The position numbers and the translations under genes are program-made. Shown here piece after piece: positions 42,574 to 52,679 of a stretch of DNA of 64,000 bases. Under the pieces are notes generated by a model. The model did not search any database. It saw nothing but the letters and a program-made list of their open reading frames with translations, and was not told where the DNA came from. The DNA is taken from the NCBI GenBank assembly GCA_964532385.1, contig CAZHHW010000002.1, positions 33,600-97,599 on the forward strand, read 5' to 3'. Within the stretch, counting starts at the first letter, position 1; every line of letters starts with the position of its first letter. This DNA comes from UBA6921 sp964532385. Lineage in GTDB: Bacteria; Pseudomonadota; Gammaproteobacteria; SG8-11.

Positions 42574-45500
42574 TCAACGCAACCCCCGCCCCTTCCACAC
42601 CGCGTACAACGCCGGGAACAACAGCAGCACCATCAGCAACGTCGACGCGATGCCGCCGATCATCGGCGCAGCGATGCGTTTCATTACGTCCGCGCCGGTG
42701 CCGGTGCTCCACAATATCGGGACGAGGCCGAGCAGCAGCGCTGCACCGGTCATCAGTTTGGGGCGGATGCGGCGTGCGGCGCCTTCCACGATGGCGTCGG
42801 TGAGCTGAGCCCAATTCGTCAAGGTGCCGTTGGCTTGATGCTGGTCGTAGGCCATGCGCAGGTACAGCATCATCAGTACGCCCATTTCGGCGTCGAGCCC
42901 GGCCAGCGCGATGGTGCCCACCCAGACGGCGACGCTCAATTTGTAATTGAGAAAATACAACAGCCACACCGAGCCGATCAGCGACACCGGCACGGTGAGG
43001 AGGATCAGCAGCGACTCGACCACCGAGCGGCTGTTGATGAACAGCATGATGAAAATAATCAGCACGGTGAACGGCACCACCAGCATGAGGGTGGCCTTGG
43101 CGCGTTCGAAATATTTGAACTGTCCGGACCATTCGACGCGATAACCGCCCGGAATCTTCACGTGCTCATCCACCGCTTGGCGCGCAATCTCGACATAATC
43201 GGCGATGCCGATGTTGTCTTTTACGTCGATGAACACGTAGCCGACCAACTGGCCGTCTTCATTGCGCAGCATAGGCGGGCCGGTAACGAACTCCAGGTCG
43301 GCCAGTTGCGCGAGCGGAATTTGCGTGCCGGACGGCGTGGGCACCAACACGCGCTTCAAGGTTTCCGGGTCTTCGCGGTAGTCGCGCGCGTAGCGCAGGT
43401 TGACGGCGTAACGCTCGCGGCCTTCGATGGTTTGCGTAACCGCCGTGCCGCCGACGGCGGCGAGGATCACGTCTTCCACATCGCCGACGGTCAGCCCGTA
43501 ACGCGCCGCTTGCTCGCGTTTGATATTGAAGTCGAGAAAATAGCCGCCGCGGATGCGTTCAGCAAACGCGCTGCGCGTGTAGGGTTTAGTACGCGGGTCA
43601 TCGCTCAATGCACGTTCGATGCGGATCGCGGTATCCTCAATGGTATTAAGATCGGCGCCGAATACTTTCACGCCCAAATTGCTGCGGATACCGGTCGCAA
43701 GCATTTCGGTGCGCGTCTGGATCGGCATCCACCACACGTTGGGCATGCCGGGAAAGCGCAGCTTCTCGTCCATCTCTTGAATCAGTTTTTCCCAGGTCAT
43801 GCCAGGGCGCCATTGCTCAGGCGGTTTCAGGGTGACGATGGTTTCGACCATCGACATCGGTGCCGGATCAGTGGAGGTTTCCGCGCGGCCGATTTTGCCG
43901 AACACGCGCTCCACCTCGGGAAATTTTTTCAACTCGCCGTCCATGGTTTGCAGGATTTTCCCGGCATCGGTCAAGGTGAGGCCGGGTAGCGAAGAAGGCA
44001 TGTACAAAATGCTGCCTTCGTTGAGCGGCGGCATGAACTCGTTGCCCAATTTGTAAAACACCGGCACGGTGGCGGCGAGCGTCAGCGCGAATAACGCGAT
44101 CACACCCCAACGCCAGCGCACCACGAAGCGCACCACCGGGTTGTACAGTGCAACCAGCACGCGATTGAACGGATTTTTGTCGCCGCGCACGCGTCCACGG
44201 ATCAACAGCAAGGCCAATGCGGGTGTGAAGGTCACGGCGAGCAGCGCGGAAAATCCCATCGCGTAACTCTTGGTGAAAGCGAGCGGATGAAACAGGCGTC
44301 CCTCGGTACCTTGCAACGCGAACACCGGCAGAAACGACACGGTGATGATTAACAGCGAAAAGAAAACACTTGGCCCGACTTCCTGCATCGCGGCGATGAT
44401 GACGGCGGCGCGTTCGCTCTTGCGTCCCTCCGCTTCCCATAATTCCAGACGTTTATGCACGTTTTCGATGATGACGATGGAGCCGTCCACCATCGCGCCG
44501 ATGGCGACCGCGATGCCGCTCAGCGACATGATGTTGGCCGTGATGTGCTGCGAAAACATCGGAATAAACGACAACAAAATTGCAACCGGCAATGTCAGTA
44601 TCGCGATCAACGCGGAACGAAAGTGCAACAGAAACGCGGTGATGACCAGCGACACCACAATCATTTCTTCGATCAAGGTGTGTTTGAGCGTGGTGATCGC
44701 GCGCTTAATCAACTCGGAGCGGTCGTAGGCGACGACGATCTCGACACCGGGTGGCAGCGACGGCTTCACTTCGTCCAGACGTTGCTTGACGCGTTCGATC
44801 ACGCCCAAGGCATCTTCGCCGTGGCGCATCACCACCACGCCGCCGACGGTTTCGCCTTCACCGTCCAGTTCCGCCAAGCCCCGGCGCATCGCCGGACCGA
44901 GCGTGACCACGGAAATGTCACGTACCAGCACCGGCACACCGTTTTTATTCACGCTCACCGGAATGGTTTCGATATCGCGCAGCGAGCGAATGTAACCGCG
45001 CCCGCGAATGAAGTGTTCATGGCCGGCGATTTCCAGCGTTTGACCGCCCACATCATTGTTTGAGCGGCGCACCGCATCCATGATGGTTTGCAGCGGCACG
45101 TGATAAGCCGCGAGTTTGTTCGGGTCGACGTGGATTTGATATTCCTTCACGAAGCCGCCGACGCTCGCGACTTCGGCAACACCCTCTACTGCTTCCAGCC
45201 AGTAACGTAGTGAAAAATCTTGCAGCGTGCGTAAATCCGCCAGGCTGTGTTGGCCGGTTTTGTCGATCAATGCGTATTGAAATACCCAGCCGACACCGGT
45301 CGCGTCCGGTCCCAAGGTGGGGTTCACGCCTTCGGGTAGTTTGCCTTTCGCGGTGTTCAAATATTCCAGCACGCGCGAGCGCGCCCAATACAAATCGGTA
45401 CCATCCTCGAACACCACGTAGATAAAACTTAAGCCCATGAAACTTTGCCCACGCACGTATTGCACCTTGGGCGCGGCCAACAGCTGGCTGGTCAATGGGT

Positions 45501-45726
45501 AGGTGATCTGGTCTTCCATCAGGTCGGGGCTGCGGCCCGGCCATTCGGTGTAGATCACCACTTGCACGTCGGAAAGATCGGGCACGGCATCGAGCGGCGT
45601 GGCGAGCAACGCGCGGTAGCCGAACAACACGCCGACCGCGACGAACAGAATGGTCAACAACGGGTTACGCGCACACCATTCGATGAGGCGTGCGATGAGA
45701 CCTGTCGATGCGGCGGGCTCTACCAT
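42574..45726 (-). CDS. cusA: Heavy-metal efflux RND pump CusA/CzcA type
   Basis: 1050 residues, the usual length of an HME-RND inner-membrane pump. It has 12 membrane helices, the proton-relay region SGIAVAIGAMVDGSIVIIEN and the periplasmic block EGSILYMPSSLPGLTLTDAG. FGKIGRAETSTDPAPMSMVE is typical of the monovalent (Cu/Ag) branch. It uses the proton gradient to push metal through an adaptor and an outer-membrane channel. Its start overlaps the adaptor gene by 7 bp. No outer-membrane factor (CusC) is in the window. Confidence 0.93.
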   Translation of the reverse strand: MVEPAASTGLIARLIEWCARNPLLTILFVAVGVLFGYRALLATPLDAVPDLSDVQVVIYTEWPGRSPDLMEDQITYPLTSQLLAAPKVQYVRGQSFMGLSFIYVVFEDGTDLYWARSRVLEYLNTAKGKLPEGVNPTLGPDATGVGWVFQYALIDKTGQHSLADLRTLQDFSLRYWLEAVEGVAEVASVGGFVKEYQIHVDPNKLAAYHVPLQTIMDAVRRSNNDVGGQTLEIAGHEHFIRGRGYIRSLRDIETIPVSVNKNGVPVLVRDISVVTLGPAMRRGLAELDGEGETVGGVVVMRHGEDALGVIERVKQRLDEVKPSLPPGVEIVVAYDRSELIKRAITTLKHTLIEEMIVVSLVITAFLLHFRSALIAILTLPVAILLSFIPMFSQHITANIMSLSGIAVAIGAMVDGSIVIIENVHKRLELWEAEGRKSERAAVIIAAMQEVGPSVFFSLLIITVSFLPVFALQGTEGRLFHPLAFTKSYAMGFSALLAVTFTPALALLLIRGRVRGDKNPFNRVLVALYNPVVRFVVRWRWGVIALFALTLAATVPVFYKLGNEFMPPLNEGSILYMPSSLPGLTLTDAGKILQTMDGELKKFPEVERVFGKIGRAETSTDPAPMSMVETIVTLKPPEQWRPGMTWEKLIQEMDEKLRFPGMPNVWWMPIQTRTEMLATGIRSNLGVKVFGADLNTIEDTAIRIERALSDDPRTKPYTRSAFAERIRGGYFLDFNIKREQAARYGLTVGDVEDVILAAVGGTAVTQTIEGRERYAVNLRYARDYREDPETLKRVLVPTPSGTQIPLAQLADLEFVTGPPMLRNEDGQLVGYVFIDVKDNIGIADYVEIARQAVDEHVKIPGGYRVEWSGQFKYFERAKATLMLVVPFTVLIIFIMLFINSRSVVESLLILLTVPVSLIGSVWLLYFLNYKLSVAVWVGTIALAGLDAEMGVLMMLYLRMAYDQHQANGTLTNWAQLTDAIVEGAARRIRPKLMTGAALLLGLVPILWSTGTGADVMKRIAAPMIGGIASTLLMVLLLFPALYAVWKGRGLR

Positions 45727-47207
45727 TGTTCGAGTCCGCCCTTGAGCTTGGTTTCCGAGGAAATCAGAAAGTTACCGGACGTGACAATGGTGTCGCCTTT
45801 TTTCAATCCGTCGAGAATCTCGATCCAGCCGTTATTGCGCAAGCCGATCTGCACGCGTTGCGGTTGCAAGCGGCCGTCGCCCAGATCCAGAAACACCACG
45901 CGATTCGCACCGCTGTACAGCACCGCGTCCTCGGGCACCACCAGACGTTCGCCCAGCGGCACCGCCAGTTGCACGTCGGCATACATGTCGGGACGCAACA
46001 CACCGCTACTATTGTCAAGCTCCACGCGGATTCGCACCGACCGGGTATCGCCTTCCATGAACGGCGCGACATAACTGACCACGCCTTTTAACGCGTTTTT
46101 TGGATCATCAGGGAACGTCACTTGTGCAGGCGTGCCGACTTTCAGTAACGACAACTCGAATTGATAGACCTGCGCCTCCACCCACACACGCGAGAGATCG
46201 GCGATGCGCAATAGTTTGTCGCCCGCATTGAAGGCACTGCCCGCAACGATGGATTTCTCCATCACAACCCCGTCAGCCGGCGACATGATGGGCAGATGTT
46301 CCAGCGGTTTGCCGCGCACCTCCAGCGCATGAATTTGTTCCGGGGTCACATCCCACAACAGCAGACGCTGACGCGCGCCGTCCAGCAGATCCGAAGCCTC
46401 ATTTCCTTGTTGGCGTGCACGCCAGGCATTGAGATATTCATGTTGCGCATTGAGCAGCGCGGGGCTGAATACCGTGAACAGCGGCTGGCCTTTGCGCACT
46501 TGCGCGCCCACATAATTGGCATTCAGCGTGCCGATGAAGCCGTTGAATTTCAACGCCACATCGCTCAAACGGCGTTCGTCGCTTGCGACACGCCCGGCGG
46601 CGCGCACGGTGTAATTCACCCGCTTGCGTTCAACGTGCCCAGTGGTGACACCAATGAGCTGCCGGCGCCGCGTGTCGAGCTGGATGATGCCGCTTTCCAT
46701 TTCCTGCGCCGCGCCGGCATCGCTCCGCGGCGCGGCATTCGTAGGCTTCACGCCTTTGCGTCCGGTGGCAAACTCCAGCACCAGTTCCGCATGACCCAAC
46801 GACGGCGCGTCGATGGATAAGGTCAACGGCCATTCGCCGCTCATTGGAATATCGAGCGTGCCGCGATAGACACCGGCCGATACTTCGCGTATTTCGGCCG
46901 GAACGTGCATCGCGGGCATGGTACCCATCGCCGCCATGTGTGCGCTTATTCCCACCTGCGCATGAGCAACATTTTTACCGTTGCCATCGCGCACCTCCAG
47001 CATCAAGCGATTGATACCTTCTTGCGGTGTTTCAGGTTCGACAGTAAATCTTAGTTGATAAGGGCCTGCGCGCAGGCTGCCCGAAGCGGCCGCGGTTTGT
47101 GCGTGCGCCGTGGGTTGCCAATACCAGGCACTCAAGGCGATGCTCATGAGCATCAGCGCGATAGCGCTGCCCGCCCATAATAACTTCTGTGCGGATAAAT
47201 TTCGCAT
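45720..47207 (-). CDS. cusB: RND efflux periplasmic adaptor (CusB-like) with N-terminal metal-binding domain
   Basis: 495 residues. After one N-terminal membrane anchor comes a domain of ~110 residues of FixH/YtkA-like type with a Met/His cluster (AHMAAMGTMPAMHV), suited to Cu(I)/Ag(I). The adaptor core follows: INYTVRAAGRV-like opening, VQIGL barrel region and NNGWIEILDGLKKGDTIVTS at the end. A typical CusB lacks the full N-terminal domain, so this is a domain-fused variant. Confidence 0.88.
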   Translation of the reverse strand: MRNLSAQKLLWAGSAIALMLMSIALSAWYWQPTAHAQTAAASGSLRAGPYQLRFTVEPETPQEGINRLMLEVRDGNGKNVAHAQVGISAHMAAMGTMPAMHVPAEIREVSAGVYRGTLDIPMSGEWPLTLSIDAPSLGHAELVLEFATGRKGVKPTNAAPRSDAGAAQEMESGIIQLDTRRRQLIGVTTGHVERKRVNYTVRAAGRVASDERRLSDVALKFNGFIGTLNANYVGAQVRKGQPLFTVFSPALLNAQHEYLNAWRARQQGNEASDLLDGARQRLLLWDVTPEQIHALEVRGKPLEHLPIMSPADGVVMEKSIVAGSAFNAGDKLLRIADLSRVWVEAQVYQFELSLLKVGTPAQVTFPDDPKNALKGVVSYVAPFMEGDTRSVRIRVELDNSSGVLRPDMYADVQLAVPLGERLVVPEDAVLYSGANRVVFLDLGDGRLQPQRVQIGLRNNGWIEILDGLKKGDTIVTSGNFLISSETKLKGGLEQW

Positions 47208-47303
47208 GGGTACTCTCCTTCGTTGCGAAGCAACGCATGGCGCACAAGACGCGACGCGGGCGTTGCCAAAAAAAGAACGGTGAACGCGAACGAAACAGCG
47301 GAG

Positions 47304-47723
47304 TTAAATGCGCAGACGCAACGTGGTGAGATAAACATCGGTGCCTAAGACACCGGGCGGGAAAGCTTCGCGGGTTACTGAAATGCGTGCGGGAAGTGCT
47401 GCGGTGGTAAGGTCGACATAGGCTATCAATGCGGCTACGGGTGCATGTCCGGCCAATAACAGCGGATTTTTGTTGGGCGGTGTGGCTGCATCATACAACG
47501 CGGCCGCCGGTTGATATGCCACTTGGCAACAATCCGCGTTGGCGGTCTTGTCATTTTGGTTTTGAGAATGTTCCGCCGCGGGTGTAACACCGGGATCACA
47601 AGGTATCCCGGGTAAATTCTCCACCACACAAGCGATAGCGACCTGCATCTGCAAAAACAAATGCGCCAGCAGCAACAAGCCCAGGGTTGCACGGCGTATG
47701 AAAAGAGAATTTCGTGAAGTCAT
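47304..47723 (-). CDS. Small secreted Cys-containing protein beside cusBA
   Basis: 139 residues: signal peptide or membrane helix (LGLLLLAHLFLQMQVAIA), then a short region with four Cys (ACVVENLPGIPCDPG and DCCQV) and a proline/alanine-rich tail. I do not recognise a family. Its place just before cusBA and its cysteines suggest a role in metal binding or sensing (inference). CusF is not obvious by sequence. Confidence 0.6.
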   Translation of the reverse strand: MTSRNSLFIRRATLGLLLLAHLFLQMQVAIACVVENLPGIPCDPGVTPAAEHSQNQNDKTANADCCQVAYQPAAALYDAATPPNKNPLLLAGHAPVAALIAYVDLTTAALPARISVTREAFPPGVLGTDVYLTTLRLRI

Positions 47724-47860
47724 CGTACGGTCTATAGCGGCGCGAAGCGCGGATTATTGATCAATTAGAGCGCATTGCTTGAGCAAGTTCCAGACATGCA
47801 ACAAAATCGGAAGACTCTCGTATTCTTCGGCCGGATTATCTGCCGTAACAAAAAACGAAG

Positions 47861-48535
47861 TTAGCGGCCCTGCGCTTCGCCCCACAGGACTTTATGCAAT
47901 TGCAATTGAAAGCGCACCGGCAAATGATCGTCCAGGATCCATTGCGCAAGATGCCGGGCTTCAAGTTGTCCATAGCTTGGAGAAAATAACAGTTCGCAAC
48001 GTAAATTAAGCTGATACTTCGCGATCATCTGTTTAGCCCAGTCATAATCCGGCCGGTCGCAGATTACGAACTTGACTTGATCACGCGCACGCAGGTGTTC
48101 AATATTGCTCAATAGATTGCGCGACGCTTCGCCCGAGCCGGGTGTCTTTAAGTCAACAACGCGTACCACGCGCGTATCTACCGCGGAAATATCCATGGCG
48201 CCGCTGGTTTCCAGCGAAACTTCATAACCCGCGCGGCACAATGCACCGAGCAACGGCAAACAGTTTTTTTGCGCGAGCGGCTCACCTCCTGTAACACACA
48301 CATGCCGCGTACCGTATTGCGCAACCGTCTGCACGATATCCGGCACGGTTTTCCATTCGCCGCCCTGAAACGCATAAGCCGTATCGCAATAACCGCATCG
48401 CAACGGACAACCGGTCAGGCGCACAAACACCGTGGGCCATCCCACGTCGCGCGCCTCACCTTGCAGCGAGTGAAAGATTTCGGTGATGCGCAGCGAGGGG
48501 GGGGCGGCTGTGGATTTTAAAAGTGTGTTCGACAC
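47861..48535 (-). CDS. queE: 7-carboxy-7-deazaguanine synthase QueE
   Basis: A 224-residue radical SAM enzyme that converts CPH4 to 7-carboxy-7-deazaguanine in queuosine synthesis. The cluster motif is C-P-L-R-C-G-Y-C, with EIFHSLQGEARDVGWPTVFV before it and CVTGGEPL after it. GTG start at 48535. It is the usual neighbour of tol-pal in Gammaproteobacteria; queC is not in the window. Confidence 0.95.
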   Translation of the reverse strand: MSNTLLKSTAAPPSLRITEIFHSLQGEARDVGWPTVFVRLTGCPLRCGYCDTAYAFQGGEWKTVPDIVQTVAQYGTRHVCVTGGEPLAQKNCLPLLGALCRAGYEVSLETSGAMDISAVDTRVVRVVDLKTPGSGEASRNLLSNIEHLRARDQVKFVICDRPDYDWAKQMIAKYQLNLRCELLFSPSYGQLEARHLAQWILDDHLPVRFQLQLHKVLWGEAQGR

Positions 48536-48602
48536 GATGTCCTGAAAACTCTACGCGGCCGCATGGGAGACAAACAATTTTTATTCCCATGCGCCATGCC
48601 GG

Positions 48603-49373
48603 CTAATGTCCTTCACGTTTGATTTGTTCCAGGCGTTGCTTTGCAAGTTGCGCTTGGGAGGTGTTGGGGAATTTGGTCACGACTTCGTTAAGTGCGTGCG
48701 ATGATTTTTCCCATGCGCCTAATTCGTATTGGGTGAGTCCGAACTTCAACATGGCATCGGAAAATTTCGGACTGGTCGGATAACGGGTCACGGCCCGTTC
48801 GAACTCGATCAATGCGACATCGTAACGATGCTGGACATAAAATGCTTCGCCTAGCCAATATTGTGCGTTGGCGGCGTGTTCGCTGTTCGGATATTTTTTC
48901 AGGAATTCCTGTAACTCAACAATAGCCTGCTCGTACTTGCCGTCGCGCAGGCTTGCGAATGCGCTATCGTAGCTGGCGCGATCATTCCCGCTCGCCAGGC
49001 TGTCACTACCTGCCCCGCTGGAGGAATGTTGTGCGGTTTCGAGGAGGCGCAGTCGGCGGTCCACATCCAGATACAGCTCACGTTGTTTGCGTTTAAGCTC
49101 TTCGATGCTGTGATTGACGGTTTCCGCATCGCCCTGCAAGCGTTGCAGATCCTGTTGTATGGCCTCAATGCGCGCCGCAAACTCTTCCAGAGTGCGATTT
49201 TCCAGCACGCTTTCGAGCCGGGTGATGCGCTCTTCCATGGTGGGACCGCCGCGCACGCGCGCTCCGCTGGAAGTAATGTCGACGACCGGCGCCTGAGCGG
49301 CATAAAGCGAGCCGGCGCAAACAAAAACGCCGGACAAGCCGGCGATAAGATAATTACGCTGTAATTTTTTCAT
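48603..49373 (-). CDS. cpoB: Cell division coordinator CpoB (YbgF)
   Basis: 256 residues: signal peptide, a trimerising coiled coil (ARIEAIQQDLQRLQGDAETV) and C-terminal TPR repeats (YEQAIVELQEFLKKYPNSEH, then AANAQYWLGEAFY). CpoB links peptidoglycan synthesis to Tol-driven outer-membrane constriction. Last gene of the tol-pal unit. Confidence 0.94.
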   Translation of the reverse strand: MKKLQRNYLIAGLSGVFVCAGSLYAAQAPVVDITSSGARVRGGPTMEERITRLESVLENRTLEEFAARIEAIQQDLQRLQGDAETVNHSIEELKRKQRELYLDVDRRLRLLETAQHSSSGAGSDSLASGNDRASYDSAFASLRDGKYEQAIVELQEFLKKYPNSEHAANAQYWLGEAFYVQHRYDVALIEFERAVTRYPTSPKFSDAMLKFGLTQYELGAWEKSSHALNEVVTKFPNTSQAQLAKQRLEQIKREGH

Positions 49374-49433
49374 CCGTGTTGCTCCAGACAGTGGGACGCC
49401 GATGCGAGAGCGTCCCGTAAGAGCCGCAACGTG

Positions 49434-49994
49434 TTAGCGATATGCAAACACCGCACGGCGATTTTGCCACCAGGCATCTTCGTCATGACCTAATGCAACC
49501 GGGCGTTCTTCGCCAAAACTGATGGTGGCGATCTGTTTGTCGGCAACGCCCTGTAATTTGAGCAATTGACGCACGGAGGTGGCGCGGCGGTCACCCAATG
49601 CAATGTTATATTCGCGCGTGCCGCGTTCGTCGCAATGCCCTTCAATTTTTACAGTCGCGCCCGGATTTTTCGTCAAGTACGCGGCATGCGCCAAGACGGC
49701 TTCGCGGAATTCAGGTTTGATATCGAAGCGGTCGTAGTCAAAATAGACGGTGTTTTTCAGATTACCGGGACCCGTGGATTTGTCCGTATCGCTCTTGGCG
49801 CCCTTGGATGCATCAATCGGAGTGGCGGTACCGGCGCCGGCATCGCTGTCGGGTTTAGCGGTTGCCGATGTATCGGTTTTCGGTTTGGTAACCTCGGGCG
49901 CCTTTTGATCGGCAGGCTTATCCGGGGTCGACTGGCAACCGAACAGCATCACAACAGGTAACGCCAACAGGGCAATTGCTTTCAACACGCGCAT
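49434..49994 (-). CDS. pal: Peptidoglycan-associated lipoprotein Pal
   Basis: 186 residues. Lipobox MLFGC, a low-complexity Lys/Asp/Pro linker, then an OmpA-like domain that binds peptidoglycan (VYFDYDRFDIKPEFREAV, and IEGHCDERGTREYNIALGDR). It follows tolB with 24 bp between. Confidence 0.97.
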   Translation of the reverse strand: MRVLKAIALLALPVVMLFGCQSTPDKPADQKAPEVTKPKTDTSATAKPDSDAGAGTATPIDASKGAKSDTDKSTGPGNLKNTVYFDYDRFDIKPEFREAVLAHAAYLTKNPGATVKIEGHCDERGTREYNIALGDRRATSVRQLLKLQGVADKQIATISFGEERPVALGHDEDAWWQNRRAVFAYR

Positions 49995-50018
49995 GTAACA
50001 CTCCTTGAGATTAATTGA

Positions 50019-51347
50019 TTATTGTGAAGTTCGTAACAAAGGCGACCATGCCGGATCAAGTACACGCCCCTCTTGCGAGAGCCGTTGCTTCACCCGGCCA
50101 TCGACCGAGACCGCAGCCAGAATTTTCGCGTTCTTATACGTCGTGGCGTAAATGATCATGCTGCCGTTGGGCGCAAAACTTGGGGATTCGTCCAAACTGC
50201 TATCGGTCAAAACCCGCAACTGGCCGGTTTCAAGGTCAAACACGGCGACGCGGTATTCTCCACCATTTGCATGAATCATGGCCAGCATTTTTCCGTTCGG
50301 CGAAAATGACGCCCGGTCATTCTCGACCCCTTCAAATGTCAAACGTACTTCTTTTCCGCCGGCCAGGGCTTTGCGATAAATCTGCGGCCGCCCGCCGCGA
50401 TCCGATGTGAACACCAAATAGCTGCCGTCGGGCGACCAGGCCGGATGCGTTTCCACGGCCCAGTGATCGGTAAAGCGGGTGAGTTTTTTGCTGCTTAAAT
50501 CAAGCAGGTAGATATCGAAATTTCCCGCATCGGCGGTATTGCGCTTGTGCTGCATCGCCAATGCCAGCTTAGTGCCGTCCGGCGACCAGGCGGGCGCGCC
50601 ATTATGGCCGAGGCTATTCGCGACAACCTCGCGAGTCGTGGTGGCGATATCCTGCACATACAACACGAAGTGATCGTTTTCAAAGCGCGAATAGGCCAGC
50701 TTGGTACCGTCCGGTGACCACGCGGGCGACATGATTTCCGTGGGTGAATTTAAAATATCGCGCGGCGCGTAGCCGTCGGCATCCGCGATCCACAGGGTAT
50801 GCACGCTCGCGGTGGCCGCCTTGTGCTGCACCGTGACGTAGGCGATTCGGGTACTGAATGCGCCCGGCTCACCGATCAGGGCTTCATAGACCATGTCGCT
50901 GATTTTGTGCGCGGTCGCGCGCAAGGTGATCGCTTGCGCCGGTAAACTGAAGGCCTTGATCTGCTGTCCCTTTAAAACGTCAAACAGAAAAAACCGTACC
51001 TCATATCCTCCCGCAATTCCCTTCACCGAGCCGATCAACAAATTATCCTGCCCCAGCATGCGCCAGTCTTGGAAATTGACTTTGCCCGGTTCCGTGGGGC
51101 GAGCCACCAGATCGGTTTGCGGCAGGGGTTTAAAACGCCCGCTACGTTCCAAATCCTTCGCAATAATGGAGGTCAGGTCCTGGCCGATTAAGGCATCGGC
51201 ATTTTCGGAGCCGAAGGGCACGATAGCGATGGGTAACGCGCCTTCGACGCCTTCGGTGATTTCGATGGTCAGCGCCGCATGCGATGCGCTCCATCCCATA
51301 AGCATGAATCCCATAACTGCAATGCGGCGAATCAGATGTTTTATCAT
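50019..51347 (-). CDS. tolB: Tol-Pal system beta-propeller protein TolB
   Basis: A 442-residue periplasmic protein with signal peptide, N-terminal TolB domain and six-bladed propeller with repeated SPDGTKLA/AWSPDG motifs (MSPAWSPDGTKLAYSR, PAWSPDGSYLVFTSDRGG). TolB binds Pal and TolA. The start overlaps tolA by 4 bp. Confidence 0.97.
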   Translation of the reverse strand: MIKHLIRRIAVMGFMLMGWSASHAALTIEITEGVEGALPIAIVPFGSENADALIGQDLTSIIAKDLERSGRFKPLPQTDLVARPTEPGKVNFQDWRMLGQDNLLIGSVKGIAGGYEVRFFLFDVLKGQQIKAFSLPAQAITLRATAHKISDMVYEALIGEPGAFSTRIAYVTVQHKAATASVHTLWIADADGYAPRDILNSPTEIMSPAWSPDGTKLAYSRFENDHFVLYVQDIATTTREVVANSLGHNGAPAWSPDGTKLALAMQHKRNTADAGNFDIYLLDLSSKKLTRFTDHWAVETHPAWSPDGSYLVFTSDRGGRPQIYRKALAGGKEVRLTFEGVENDRASFSPNGKMLAMIHANGGEYRVAVFDLETGQLRVLTDSSLDESPSFAPNGSMIIYATTYKNAKILAAVSVDGRVKQRLSQEGRVLDPAWSPLLRTSQ

Positions 51348-52204
51348 TGAGGCTTGAAAAGGAAGTCAATATCACGCATCCGGTCAAACGCAACCGGGTC
51401 TTTGGGTACCGGCAGCGGCGATGCCTTTTGTACCGCAGTCTCCACCGAGCGGCTAAAAATATCACCCCCGCTGCAGTTGCTCAACTTGCTGTCGACCACA
51501 TCGCCGGTGGGAATCAACTTCACGGACACCGTGCATGCGGAACCCGGCGCAAAGTTTGTCGGTTTGATCCACACGCTTTCGACCTTCGCTTTGATGAGTG
51601 CCGTGAATTCACCGACGGCTTTTTTCGCTACGATATCTTTCTCGGCACGCTCGCGCTCCTGTTGTTTTTTCAGCGCGTCCTGGCGTTCACGCTCGGCCGC
51701 CTGCTCGGTTTCCATCTTGCGCTGCATCGCGATTTTGTCAAGCTCCTGCTGTTCCTGTTTTTTCTTCAGCGCCAACTCATCGTTGTCTTTCTGTAATTTT
51801 TTTAGATGTTCCTGTTGCTTCGCGGCAAGTTCGGTGTCGGCCTTTTTCTTTTTTTCCAATTGAGTCAGATTCTGCTTCTCCAGCTCTTTCTTTTTCTTCA
51901 GCTCGGCAAGGTGTTGTTCTTCGGTTTCGCGCTGTCTTTTGGCGCGTTGCGCATCCGACTCCAACTCGCGCTGGTGGCGGTCTTCTTCGTCTTTCTTGCG
52001 CTGCTCAGCTTTCTTTAATTTGTCAAGCTCGTACTTGATTTTGCTCTCGTCGACTGTGACCGCTTCGATGACATTGACGTCCGGCTGCATCTGGCGCGGC
52101 GTTTTGGGAGTGAATTCCAGACTGATTACAAACAACGCTCCGACGGCGATGTGCATCAGCACCGACAGCGAGAAGGGAACGGCATTTTCTTTTACGTTGG
52201 ACAT
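51344..52204 (-). CDS. tolA: Tol-Pal energy-transducing protein TolA
   Basis: 286 residues: N-terminal membrane helix (~12-28), long charged helical domain II rich in Lys, Glu, Gln and Ala (e.g. LEKQNLTQLEKKKKADTELA) and a small C-terminal domain III with a Cys pair. It couples the TolQR motor to TolB-Pal. Confidence 0.94.
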   Translation of the reverse strand: MSNVKENAVPFSLSVLMHIAVGALFVISLEFTPKTPRQMQPDVNVIEAVTVDESKIKYELDKLKKAEQRKKDEEDRHQRELESDAQRAKRQRETEEQHLAELKKKKELEKQNLTQLEKKKKADTELAAKQQEHLKKLQKDNDELALKKKQEQQELDKIAMQRKMETEQAAERERQDALKKQQERERAEKDIVAKKAVGEFTALIKAKVESVWIKPTNFAPGSACTVSVKLIPTGDVVDSKLSNCSGGDIFSRSVETAVQKASPLPVPKDPVAFDRMRDIDFLFKPQ

Positions 52205-52210
52205 GTGTAG

Positions 52211-52651
52211 CTATTTCTTCACGGATTCGGGCGTCTCGGTCACCAATCCCACATTCGGCGCGCCGGCCTTTTGCAGCAAAGCCATCGCTGTGACCACTTT
52301 GCCGTAATTCACATCCTTGTCGCCGCGCACCATGACGGGCGTGCCGGGTTGATTGCGCAATACCGCGGCAACGCGCGCCACCAGGGTATCGTGATCGATG
52401 GGCTTTTCTTGATCGTCGCCGATATTGACAAAGTAATTGCCCTGTTTGTTCACTGTCACCACCAGCGGTTCTTTATTGTCGCCCGACATCGGCTCCGCAC
52501 CCGCCTTGGGTAATTCAACCTGTACGCCCTGCGTGAGCAGCGGCGCGGTGATCATGAAAATCACCAGCAATACCAAGGTGACGTCAATATAAGGCACCAC
52601 GTTGATCTCGGACATGCTGCGGCGTTTTTTGCGCTTGTGTATATCAGCCAT
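52211..52651 (-). CDS. tolR: Tol-Pal motor protein TolR
   Basis: 146 residues: KRRSMSEINVVPYIDVTLVL opening with the conserved Asp in the membrane helix, then a periplasmic domain. It works with TolQ as an ExbBD-like proton channel. Confidence 0.96.
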   Translation of the reverse strand: MADIHKRKKRRSMSEINVVPYIDVTLVLLVIFMITAPLLTQGVQVELPKAGAEPMSGDNKEPLVVTVNKQGNYFVNIGDDQEKPIDHDTLVARVAAVLRNQPGTPVMVRGDKDVNYGKVVTAMALLQKAGAPNVGLVTETPESVKK

Positions 52652-52679
52652 GCATCACCCGCTCTTCCGCTGCGGCATA

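Noticed and set aside
42835..43989. 384-codon plus-strand frame inside cusA
   Set aside because: Antisense shadow of a GC-rich gene with strong RND motifs on the minus strand.
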